Part shown: positions 1 to 6,046 of the stretch, in pieces
Layout of the letters: each line of letters opens with the position of its first letter
How positions within the stretch are numbered: position 1 is the stretch's first letter
From: Micrococcales bacterium
Lineage (GTDB): Bacteria; Actinomycetota; Actinomycetes; Actinomycetales; Dermatophilaceae
Assembly (NCBI GenBank): GCA_003157445.1
Contig: PMJN01000170.1
Span: 1-9,813 of the forward strand
Length of the DNA stretch: 9,813 nucleotides
Reading direction: 5' to 3'
The notes under the pieces: model-generated
Databases searched by the model: none
Seen by the model: only the letters and a program-made list of their open reading frames with translations
Told to the model about the DNA's origin: nothing
Translations under genes and position numbers: made by a program

Positions 1-963
1 GGGGGCGGACTGGACCAGGGCTGCGCGCAGCCACTTGGATCCCTTGCGGGTCTTGCCCGAGCCGTGTTTGCCTGCCGAGTCGCGTTGCCCTGGGCACATC
101 CCGGCCCACGACGCGATGTGGGCTGCGGTGGGGAAGACGGACATGTCGGGGCCGATCTCGGCGAGGATGACCTGCGCGGAGCGGTGGTCGACTCCGAGGA
201 TGGTGGCCAGCAGCTCAATCTGGCCGGTGAAAGGGGTCAACGCGGCCTCGATCCGTCCATCCAAGGCCGCGATCTCGGACTCTTGGGCTTCGACGTGGTC
301 CAGCATCTGCTTCAGTAGGAACCCGTGGTGTTCGCGGAATCGGCTGGTCATGGCCTTGCGTAGGTCCGGGATCTTGGTCCGCATCCGTGCCTTGGCCAAC
401 TCGGCCAAGGCTGGGCTGTCGCTCTGGCCGGCGATCAGTGCCCGCATCATGGCCCGAGCGGACACACCCATCACATCGCTGGCGTAGGTCGTCAGTTTGA
501 TCCCGCTGTCTTGGAGCACCTTGTGGATCCGGTTAACCTGCGCGGTGTTCTCGTTGATCAGTGCTTTGCGGTACCGGGTCAGGTCACGGAGCTCGCCTAC
601 CGGTGGGGGTGGCATGAAGCTCGCGGTCAGCAGCCCGTGGGCGAGTAGCTGAGCAATCCAGGCAGCATCGATCGTGTCCGTCTTGCGACCGGGCACGTGC
701 TTGATGTGGGCGGCGTTGACCAGCAGCACCGTGAAGTCGTCCTCCAGCAGGTAGTAGATGGGCTTCCAGCACACCCCTGTGGACTCCATAGCCACGTCGC
801 TTACACCCAGACCACGAAGCCAGTCGACCATCTCGAGCAGGTCAGGGGTGGTCGTGGCGTAGGTGGCGATTAGCTGCGCCGGGGCGCCGGTGACCGCGTC
901 TGGGACCCGGACGCAGACCACAGACTCGCCCTGCCCCACATCGATGCCAGCGCACCGCTGCAT
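1..963 (-). CDS. IS110-family transposase (DEDD, bridge-RNA type), C-terminus cut by window edge
   Basis: Reading the minus strand from the ATG at 963 gives 321 uninterrupted codons to the window edge, with no stop or frameshift. The N-terminal RuvC-like DEDD domain shows AGIDVG (D8), AMESTGVCW (E60) and a GRKTDTIDAAWIAQLL block (D96, D99), the expected acidic set. The C-terminal transposase_20 part starts near residue 250 (LLATILGVDHRSAQVILAEIG) and continues to SWAGMCPGQRDSAGK (about 285-299) and TRKGSKWLRAAL. These contain the conserved serine region of the family (S285 or S296; I cannot say which is catalytic). Family members are about 400 residues, so some 80 are missing at the left edge. 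In IS110-type elements this recombinase is guided by an RNA encoded in the non-coding end upstream of the gene, which here is the stretch 964-1340. No good Shine-Dalgarno lies close to the ATG: AAGGA sits 15 bases away, inside a hairpin. Confidence 0.93.
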   Translation of the reverse strand, partial: MQRCAGIDVGQGESVVCVRVPDAVTGAPAQLIATYATTTPDLLEMVDWLRGLGVSDVAMESTGVCWKPIYYLLEDDFTVLLVNAAHIKHVPGRKTDTIDAAWIAQLLAHGLLTASFMPPPPVGELRDLTRYRKALINENTAQVNRIHKVLQDSGIKLTTYASDVMGVSARAMMRALIAGQSDSPALAELAKARMRTKIPDLRKAMTSRFREHHGFLLKQMLDHVEAQESEIAALDGRIEAALTPFTGQIELLATILGVDHRSAQVILAEIGPDMSVFPTAAHIASWAGMCPGQRDSAGKHGSGKTRKGSKWLRAALVQSAP

Positions 964-974
964 CAGTTGTTATT

Positions 975-1009
975 CTCATCCTTCGGGATGGCGGCGCAGC
1001 CGCCATGAG
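975..1009 (-). promoter_or_regulatory. Overlapping hairpins in front of the transposase start
   Basis: CATCC-TTCG-GGATG (977-990) is a perfect 5-bp stem with a tetraloop. ATGGCGGC/GCCGCCAT (988-995 with 999-1006) is a perfect 8-bp stem with a 3-base loop. CTCAT (975-979) can also pair with ATGAG (1005-1009). The first two share bases and exclude each other. On the transcript the only purine-rich element before the transposase ATG (AAGGA, 983 to 979) lies inside the smaller stem, so alternative folding could limit translation. The control role is inference. Confidence 0.4.
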
Positions 1010-1215
1010 TGACTAGGGTGCAAACCCGGTCATCCAGGGCCGCCAGGAAACCCTTCCGCCCGTCGGTGGAAGGCTGCGGGTTCAATCCTGTTGGGCGATA
1101 ACCAAACCCGGCACTGTTTGGAAGTACCAGCGGTGAACCGCGCCAGCCCATGGCGCGGCAGCGCGAGGCGGCTTGGGAGTCTTGGCCCTGTCTGTGAAGC
1201 GCGAGCCTGCACGCG
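1005..1215 (-). ncRNA. Candidate IS110 bridge RNA (structured region upstream of transposase)
   Basis: Directly seen inverted repeats: CCGCGCCA/TGGCGCGG (1138-1145 with 1151-1158, 5-base loop), CCAAAC/GTTTGG (1102-1107 with 1116-1121, 8-base loop), and a longer imperfect stem at 1047-1083. In the last, CCTTCC (1052-1057) pairs with GGAAGG (1068-1073), or AACCC/GGGTT pair outside TTCC/GGAA leaving an asymmetric internal loop. Known IS110-group bridge RNAs are roughly 150-250 nt, are transcribed in the transposase direction just upstream of it, and carry two stem-loops whose internal loops pair with donor and target DNA. Position, strand and structure all fit. The RNA ends given here are estimates, and the guide sequences cannot be assigned without the element's termini. 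Confidence 0.45.
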
Positions 1216-1375
1216 TTGCCTGCGGGTGAGCGGTTGGAATCCTGGTCATTCATGGCCTCCAGGATGTCAACAAGCACCTTGCCACCAACGCGGATGGCCT
1301 GGGCTGGGTGGCTGCGGGTCATGCGACACGAAGTGAGCGACCGCTAAGAGACAGACCCACAGAGGCAACCGCGGT

Positions 1376-1630
1376 TCAGCCACCGGCAAAGGGGGGCAAC
1401 ACCTCCACGCGTGAGCCCGCGCAGATGAACGGCCCGTCCTCGTGTGGTTTAGCGGAGACGCCGTCAACAAGAAAACTACATACGGGAGTCACGGTCCTCA
1501 GAGCGGGGAAGGCGGCATGCAGGCCCTGGATGACCTCCTGCAACCCTGCGGGGGCCACCGTCACCTGATCGCACCCGGCCGCAGCGCGGGCACCCGCGAA
1601 GAACCGCACTGTCACGGGGTCGTCAACCAT
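1376..1630 (-). CDS. moaD: MoaD/ThiS-family sulfur carrier (molybdopterin synthase small subunit-like)
   Basis: This 84-residue protein has the ubiquitin-like MoaD pattern. It opens VTVRFFAGARAAAG, has a middle LQEVIQGLHAAFP helix, then CSFLVDGV, and ends SRVEVLPPFAGG with the stop right after the Gly-Gly. The terminal Gly-Gly is the reactive end: MoeB-type enzymes adenylate it and convert it to a thiocarboxylate, which MoaE then uses to put the dithiolene sulfurs on precursor Z in the cytoplasm. The reading frame stays open upstream to 1825, but only the part from ATG 1630 resembles the family and matches its usual size of about 80 residues. A GTG lies one codon upstream at 1633. No clear ribosome site precedes either. 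It diverges from the xdhC-like gene; no moaE is in view. Confidence 0.85.
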   Translation of the reverse strand: MVDDPVTVRFFAGARAAAGCDQVTVAPAGLQEVIQGLHAAFPALRTVTPVCSFLVDGVSAKPHEDGPFICAGSRVEVLPPFAGG

Positions 1631-1944
1631 CACAGAGCAAGGATAAGGCAGGTTCGCCCGGACCTCAGAGCAGCCGCGAGCAGACTTCTCCAGAACAAAG
1701 GCAAGGAACATTCCCATTTGGCCATATGCCGTGCTGGGCCGCGGGGAAGCTAGGCACTGGCGGTTCGATACCGATACGGCGGCCGGCGAACGCAGATGGA
1801 AGTCATTCCAGTCAATCGATCCCATTTATGAGATTCTGGAAACCGTGGAATCCCGGCACAGGTGGCTTGGCTGGTGATGATGGCGCAGAAGATTCGTATG
1901 GCAGTTCCAGGGACACCATGAAGCCAGGAAGGCCAGGACCCGTC
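1631..1944. other. Intergenic region between divergent moaD-like and xdhC-like genes
   Basis: 314 bases that should hold the promoters of both neighbours. Visible details are a tandem hexamer CGATACCGATAC at about 1767-1778 and an imperfect palindromic stretch with GATTC and GAATC around 1837-1852 that could be an operator. I see no confident -35/-10 pair and no additional gene. Both flanking reading frames extend into this stretch, but without family resemblance there. Confidence 0.3.
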
Positions 1945-3045
1945 ATGCGTGACATTCTCAAAGAGGTGTTGTCCTGGTCCAGCCAGGGCACCCACTTCGC
2001 TGTGGCGACCGTGGTCGCCACATGGAACTCATCCCCGAGGCCGATCGGGGCGGCCATGGCCGTGACTGAATACGGCGAGGTGGTCGGGAGTGTCTCCGGC
2101 GGCTGTGTCGAAGGCGCCGTCTACGACGTCGCACAGCAGGTGCTGAAGGGCGGCTGGCCGCAGATGGTCACCTACGGGGTGAGCGACGACGACGCCTTTG
2201 CGATCGGCCTGACCTGCGGTGGGACGATCCAGCTGTACGTTCAGGCGCTAGACGCGGCGTCCTTCGAGTACCTGCAGGTGCTCGCCGATGGCCTCACGTC
2301 CAATCAACCCGTTGCAGTGGCCACGGTCGTGGCCACCGCTGGCGACCTGGGCGGGCGCCTGGTGATCACTCCCAACCTGACCTACGGTTCGCTGGGCCGC
2401 GACCACCTCGACCAGGTGATCATCGAAGATGCCAGAGAAATGCTGGCCACCGGCAGGACCGGCCTGCTTCATGTGGGCAGCGAAGGCCAGCAACAGCTGG
2501 AGGACCTATCAGTTTTCGTCGAGTCCTACGCCCCAGCGCCCAAGATGATCGTCTTCGGTGCCACGGACTTCGCAGCGGCGATGGCGCACATCGGCAAGTT
2601 CCTCGGCTACCACGTCACGGTGTGCGACGCCCGGGCGGTCTTCGCGACCCGCAAACGCTTCCCCGACGTCGACGAGGTCGTCGTCGCGTGGCCGCACAAG
2701 TACCTGGAACAAGTTGAGGTCGACGAACGCACCGTGCTTTGCGTTCTCACTCACGATCCGAAGTTCGAGGTGCCGCTGCTCACCCTTGCGTTACGCACCA
2801 AGGCGGGCTATGTCGGGGCCATGGGCAGCCGCCGAACCCACCGGGACCGGTTGCAGCGGCTGCGTGAGATGGGGATGAGCGAGCAGGAACTGGCCAGGCT
2901 GTCCGCCCCCATCGGACTCGATCTGGGTGCACGCACCCCCGAAGAGACAGCGGTCTCGATCGCCGCCGAGATCATCGCCCGAACGTGTGGAGGCACGGGT
3001 CGACCCCTTACATCGACGAACGCCCCCATCCATGGGAAGCAGTAA
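1945..3045 (+). CDS. XdhC/CoxI-family molybdenum-cofactor delivery protein
   Basis: A 366-residue protein with both expected domains. The N-terminal XdhC_CoxI domain holds ATVVATWNSSPRPIGAAMAV (21-40), SVSGGCVEGAVY (49-60, C54) and LTCGG (89-93, C91). The C-terminal Rossmann-like XdhC_C domain starts near K200 with MIVFGATDFAAAM and continues through VTVCDAR, VLTHDPKFEVPLL (268-280), GAMGSRRTHRDR (291-302) and GLDLGARTPEETAVSIAAEI. Family members bind molybdopterin cofactor and help sulfurate it and insert it into xanthine-dehydrogenase or CO-dehydrogenase-type hydroxylases. The start at 1945 is chosen because MRDIL matches the family start and AGGA lies 6 bases upstream; an in-frame ATG at 1918 is possible. 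The glycine-rich loop reads GATDFAAA rather than the usual GxGxxA. No client enzyme gene is in the window. Confidence 0.88.
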   Translation: MRDILKEVLSWSSQGTHFAVATVVATWNSSPRPIGAAMAVTEYGEVVGSVSGGCVEGAVYDVAQQVLKGGWPQMVTYGVSDDDAFAIGLTCGGTIQLYVQALDAASFEYLQVLADGLTSNQPVAVATVVATAGDLGGRLVITPNLTYGSLGRDHLDQVIIEDAREMLATGRTGLLHVGSEGQQQLEDLSVFVESYAPAPKMIVFGATDFAAAMAHIGKFLGYHVTVCDARAVFATRKRFPDVDEVVVAWPHKYLEQVEVDERTVLCVLTHDPKFEVPLLTLALRTKAGYVGAMGSRRTHRDRLQRLREMGMSEQELARLSAPIGLDLGARTPEETAVSIAAEIIARTCGGTGRPLTSTNAPIHGKQ

Positions 3046-3215
3046 GCAGTGTTGCGCGCCGGTGACGAACTGGGTCGCCACCAAAGCAACCGGGGGCGAC
3101 ATGACCCAGTGCCAACTGATGGAACCGACCCGAGATCGGTTCGGAGGTAGCCAGGCTTCCGCAAGAACCAGATAGCGTTGGCCGTGACGATGCAGACACG
3201 AACGATGGGTTGGTG
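3046..3215 (+). promoter_or_regulatory. Structured leader/intergenic region upstream of moaA
   Basis: ACTGGGTC (3069-3076) pairs perfectly with GACCCAGT (3103-3110), extendable by GCC/GGC after a bulge. AACCGA (3123-3128) pairs with TCGGTT (3136-3141) around a 7-base loop and is followed by a GGAGG. Molybdenum-cofactor genes are often preceded by structured leaders (the Moco RNA motif), but I do not recognise that consensus here. It may equally be a transcription terminator of the xdhC-like gene without a T-tract, or chance structure. Confidence 0.35.
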
Positions 3216-4301
3216 GTGAGCACGCCGTTGTACATCCGCGCCACACCGACGCCAGATGTTCGTTCCCAGCCAGGGGCCGATACCCGCAACCGCCAACTGC
3301 GGGACCTGCGTATCTCTGTTACCGATCGGTGCAACTTCCGCTGCGTCTACTGCATGCCGAAAGAGATCTTCGGCAAGGACTTCACGTTCCTTCCGCGAGC
3401 AGAGCTCCTGACCTTCGAAGAGATAGCACGGATCGCCAGGATTGCGGTCGCACACGGAGTCGAGAAGATCCGTCTGACCGGCGGAGAACCACTGCTGCGA
3501 AAGGGGCTTGAGGAGCTCGTACGCATGCTCGCAGCGCTGAAGACTCCAGATGGTGGTGATATCGACATTGCGCTGACCACCAACGCGGCGGCGCTGATCG
3601 CCAAGGCGCAACCTCTGAGGGAGGCAGGTCTGAAGCGAGTGACCGTGTCTTTGGACTCGCTGGACGAGGCAACCTTCAAAGCTATGAACGAGGTCGATTT
3701 TCCGGTTGCAAAGGTCTTGCAGGGCATCGAGGCGGCCCACGACGTCGGCCTGGGCCCGATCAAGATCAACATGGTAGTCAAGCGTGGCCGCAACGACCAG
3801 GAGATTGTAGCGATGGCTCGCCACTTCAAGGGCTCGCCATACATCTTGCGCTTCATCGAGTTCATGGATGTCGGCACCACAAACGGCTGGAAGATGGCAG
3901 AGGTCGTGCCATCGGCAGAGGTCATCAGCCGCATCAACGCCGAACTGCCCCTAGAAGAGGTGGCACCCAACTACCCCGGCGAGACGACCGTGAGGTGGCG
4001 TTACCGCGATGGCAGCGGCGAGATCGGGGTGATCTCAAGTGTCACCCAGTCGTTCTGTCATTCCTGCACGCGCGTGAGGATCTCCACTGAAGGCCAGCTG
4101 TACACGTGCCTTTTTGCCACACAAGGCCATAACCTGCGCGCATTGATGCGCGGCGGATGCTCGGACCAGCAGCTCTCAACCGAAATGGTCGGTATTTGGC
4201 AAGAGCGCACCGATCACTACTCGGAACTGCGCACGGCAATGACCCAACAGCCCTCTTCCACGGGAGGCAAGAAGATCGAGATGTCCTACATCGGCGGATG
4301 A
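3216..4301 (+). CDS. moaA: GTP 3',8-cyclase MoaA (radical SAM)
   Basis: This 361-residue protein catalyses the first step of molybdopterin synthesis, converting GTP to 3',8-cyclo-GTP with MoaC acting next. The radical-SAM cluster motif CNFRCVYC (CX3CX2C) follows LRISVTDR near the N-terminus, and [19 protein letters not shown] is the SAM-binding GGEP region. LTTNAAAL and [15 protein letters not shown] follow. The C-terminal second 4Fe-4S site is [10 protein letters not shown]...LYTC (CX2CX13C), and the protein ends in Gly-Gly, which is needed for GTP cyclisation. All hallmark residues are present, so it looks functional. The start is one of three consecutive alternatives: TTG 3210, GTG 3213 or GTG 3216. 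I chose 3216, with a weak GGG 6 bases upstream. It lies 170 bases after the xdhC-like gene on the same strand. Confidence 0.95.
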   Translation: MSTPLYIRATPTPDVRSQPGADTRNRQLRDLRISVTDRCNFRCVYCMPKEIFGKDFTFLPRAELLTFEEIARIARIAVAHGVEKIRLTGGEPLLRKGLEELVRMLAALKTPDGGDIDIALTTNAAALIAKAQPLREAGLKRVTVSLDSLDEATFKAMNEVDFPVAKVLQGIEAAHDVGLGPIKINMVVKRGRNDQEIVAMARHFKGSPYILRFIEFMDVGTTNGWKMAEVVPSAEVISRINAELPLEEVAPNYPGETTVRWRYRDGSGEIGVISSVTQSFCHSCTRVRISTEGQLYTCLFATQGHNLRALMRGGCSDQQLSTEMVGIWQERTDHYSELRTAMTQQPSSTGGKKIEMSYIGG

Positions 4302-4389
4302 TCTGACCCGCAAGGGCAAGCTCTGTCAAAGCGGCGCAGCCTGGATAGACCAGCCTGACCGCAAGCAGTATCCGACACGCAGCCGAGAC

Positions 4390-4884
4390 TCAGAGCACCA
4401 TGGTTCCGTACATCTGCCCGAGCGGATCAGCGATGAGCACGAGGCGGGCACCATCAGGGTCACGCACTTACAGCCAGGTTCCGCTCTATCTCTGGTAGTC
4501 CATTCCGGCCTGATCGAGGTCCCCTGGAGCCGCGCCATCTTTCGGGCTCCACGGGGATGACCAGGTGGTGCAGCCCGCCAAGCGCCTCGGCGTAAGCTCC
4601 AAGTGCGAGTCCTGACACGTCGAAGACGTGCTAATAGGTTGCCGCTGCCCACCTCGAAGAAGAAGTGGTTGGACCCCCTTATAGACACCGCTCTCGAAGA
4701 CCTCGGTCAGGGGAGCTCGAGGACCCCTGGTAGAAGCAGATGGTGCGCTCGACATCTGCGCAGAACAAAGCCACGTGGTCGATACCGGGCACTGAGTCCC
4801 GTGAGGTTCGGTGGCTGCGCGCAAGTACTTGGTGCGGATGCGATCCCGTTCGGCCTCAATCGCGGCCAGGTCAAGGTGCGTCAT
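4390..4884 (-). pseudogene. VOC-family (glyoxalase/dioxygenase-like) pseudogene, several frameshifts and two stops
   Basis: Switching among the three minus frames rebuilds one VOC-superfamily protein. From ATG 4884 it reads MTHLDLAAIEAERDRIRTKY, then in a second frame GIDHVALFCADVERTICFYQG. It returns to PLTEVFESGVYKG, shifts to HFFFEVGSGNLLA, shifts again to FDVSGLALGAYAEALGGLHH and LVIPVEPERW, then to LDQAGMDYQR. After in-frame TAG and TAA it ends in RDPDGARLVLIADPLGQMYG and a TGA at 4390. Order, spacing and total length (about 165 codons) fit an intact ancestor, so at least four indels and two nonsense changes have accumulated. The ribosome site AGGAG (4889-4893) still sits 4 bases before the ATG. 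VOC enzymes bind a divalent metal through paired beta-alpha-beta modules; the first metal histidine (GIDHVAL) survives. Any ancestral substrate is unknown. Confidence 0.85.
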
Positions 4885-4895
4885 GAGGCTCCTGA

Positions 4896-5056
4896 CTAGA
4901 TGCGGAAGAACAGGTTGAGATAACGCTTCGCCAGCGAGGAGTCGCCCCGGAGGGTTCCGGCGCAACGGCAACGGCCGAACATGGTCAGGACGTAACTGGC
5001 GAGGTCGAACTCGAAGACCGTCGCAGGGTCGTTCTTGACGGCCGCCTCAGATGGTG
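4896..5056 (-). pseudogene. 3' remnant of the gene formerly upstream of the VOC gene (possibly SCP2-like C-terminus)
   Basis: The minus strand encodes a protein-like tail starting about AAVKNDPATVFEFDLASYVL and ending in RGDSSLAKRYLNLFFRI, with a TAG at 4896-4898 just 11 bases before the VOC ATG. That spacing suggests a former two-gene operon. The pattern of a hydrophobic beta strand, GR, then RGD with a downstream Leu/Phe-rich helix resembles the SCP2-like C-terminal domain of maleylpyruvate-isomerase-type proteins. This is a weak guess. Upstream of about 5056 the open frame loses protein-like character (Pro/Ser/Arg-rich), and family resemblance stops near the hairpin at 5060-5078. I read it as a truncated gene. 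Confidence 0.5.
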
Positions 5057-5059
5057 AAG

Positions 5060-5078
5060 GCGTCACTTTCGGTGACGC
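5060..5078. repeat. Perfect 7-bp hairpin at the edge of the truncated gene
   Basis: GCGTCAC (5060-5066) and GTGACGC (5072-5078) form a perfect stem around a TTTCG loop. It marks the point where the protein-like tail stops resembling a gene. No T-run follows on either strand, so it is not a classical terminator. It may be part of an insertion boundary. Confidence 0.45.
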
Positions 5079-5238
5079 GTGAAGAGCGGACGGGGCGCGT
5101 TCGGGCGGGCTGGGGGTCACCATGGTGTCGCAGCGATCGTCATGCTGTCGTGGTCTTGCTGCCATGGCTGCGCCGCCGTTGTGTGCGCTCAGCCGCTGCG
5201 CAGCGGCACGAGAAGCTGCCCGCCGGCGGTCATCGCGA

Positions 5239-5640
5239 TCATCGGCCAGGGCGGCGCTCGGGCCGATGATCGCGGACAGAGGCCGCGGCCGTTGCGAGAG
5301 CGGACATGGCATCACCCAGCGCGGAGCCGGCCGGGACGATCACCGGCAGCATCGGGTCCAACGTCTGGGCCGCGATGGTGCCTTCGAGGCGCAGCCACTG
5401 GGCGCGCGCCCTTACCCGCCGGATCCAGTCGCGCACCGTGTCCGCAGGTATGCCGAGGTCGGCGCCGATTGTGCGATGGCTCCGGCCACAGGCGCTGGCC
5501 AGCGCCTGTCCCACGACGTCGATCGTGTAGGCGCGATACGGTCCGGGCGAAGCCCCAGCGTCGCAGCCGCTCAGGGCAGTCTGGACGTCTGAGCTTCGGG
5601 CCCCAAGATCGCCGTGCCCCTGGTGGAGTACCAAGATCAA
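5239..5640 (-). pseudogene. Broken helix-turn-helix gene, DUF6431-like (mobile-element associated)
   Basis: The minus frame ending at 5239 contains a clear helix-turn-helix: YTIDVVGQALASACGRSHRT, IGADLGIPADTVRDWIRRVR and ARAQWLRLEGTIAAQTLDP, then a short Ala-rich tail. In related actinobacterial proteins a Cys-rich zinc finger precedes this domain. Here the expected N-terminus is present only in pieces. LILVLHQGHGDLG lies in the same frame (possible TTG start at 5640), while a finger-like CPERLRRWGFAR (5578-5543) is in a different frame. The region between them and the helix-turn-helix is too short. I infer a frameshift plus internal deletion. Such proteins often accompany insertion sequences and may bind element ends. 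A degenerate small protein that is still translated cannot be excluded. Confidence 0.5.
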
Positions 5641-6043
5641 GGCTGACCCCTTCTCGCATCGGCCCATCCTGTCTGCTGGTCTTGCAGCGGGTAAAGGGCG
5701 GGTGGTGTTGAATCCTGGGCCCTCGGATCAGCGAAACGCAAGCCACCGGACTACGGGGCTCAAAAGCGCCCGAACGCCCCGAAACCGGGGTCATTACGCA
5801 GATGAGGCGATGGACTCCTCCTGCCACGGATCGAGACCGGGTCGGCCATCGTCACCAACCGTGACGCCTTTGGGCATCCACGTGGTCATCCAGAGCGTCG
5901 CCCTACAGAGGTCACGCGGCTGAATGGACAGCAAGGCCTGCGGTGCCGTTCACCCGGCCGGCGCCATGCTCATCGCTCAGACGTTACCCCGCGGCAGTGT
6001 GCCCGTCACAAACTCTCTGCATGCGATTGGAGATAATGGGCCA
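5641..6043. other. Non-coding remnant region upstream of the monooxygenase
   Basis: No convincing gene. It holds CCCCG-AAAC-CGGGG (5777-5790), an adjacent imperfect GGGCT...AGCGCCC hairpin (about 5757-5770), and GTGACGCCTT (5861-5870), which is the inverse of AAGGCGTCAC at 5057-5066. These may be an end of the decayed element that carried the helix-turn-helix gene. The monooxygenase frame is open back to an ATG at 5924, but residues from there to 6043 do not resemble the family. Confidence 0.35.
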
Positions 6044-6046
6044 ATG
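6029..6046 (+). promoter_or_regulatory. GGAG and GATAAT in front of the monooxygenase start
   Basis: GGAG (6029-6032) is the only Shine-Dalgarno-like element, 11 bases from ATG 6044, a long spacing. GATAAT (6032-6037) overlaps it and resembles a -10 box. If it is used, transcription would start at or next to the ATG and give a leaderless mRNA, common in actinomycetes. No convincing -35 is seen. Confidence 0.25.

Larger units (their letters stand above)
964..1340 (-). mobile_element. Non-coding 5' end of the IS110 element (outer boundary not resolved)
   Basis: This 377-base stretch lies between the transposase start and the moaD-like stop, and I find no credible gene in it. IS110-group elements carry their long non-coding end upstream of the transposase, and hairpins are dense from 977 to 1158, which fits that architecture. 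IS110 elements usually lack terminal inverted repeats, so the exact junction with the host DNA cannot be read by eye. It should lie somewhere between about 1160 and 1375, before the moaD-like stop codon. The other end of the element is outside the window. Confidence 0.55.

Noticed and set aside
963..1322. 119-codon minus-strand open frame ending on the transposase start
   Set aside because: Its residues look like translated non-coding DNA, with no domain pattern, and it covers the hairpin cluster expected to be the bridge RNA region.
2808..3824. 338-codon minus-strand open frame
   Set aside because: It lies antisense to the clear xdhC-like and moaA genes and has no protein-like motifs.
5079..5711. 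210-codon plus-strand open frame
   Set aside because: Arg/Gly/Pro/Ser-rich composition typical of a shadow frame in GC-rich DNA; the opposite strand encodes the recognisable helix-turn-helix.
5924..6043. 40-codon N-terminal extension of the luciferase-like protein
   Set aside because: Family resemblance and usual length begin at ATG 6044, and the extension reads as non-coding.
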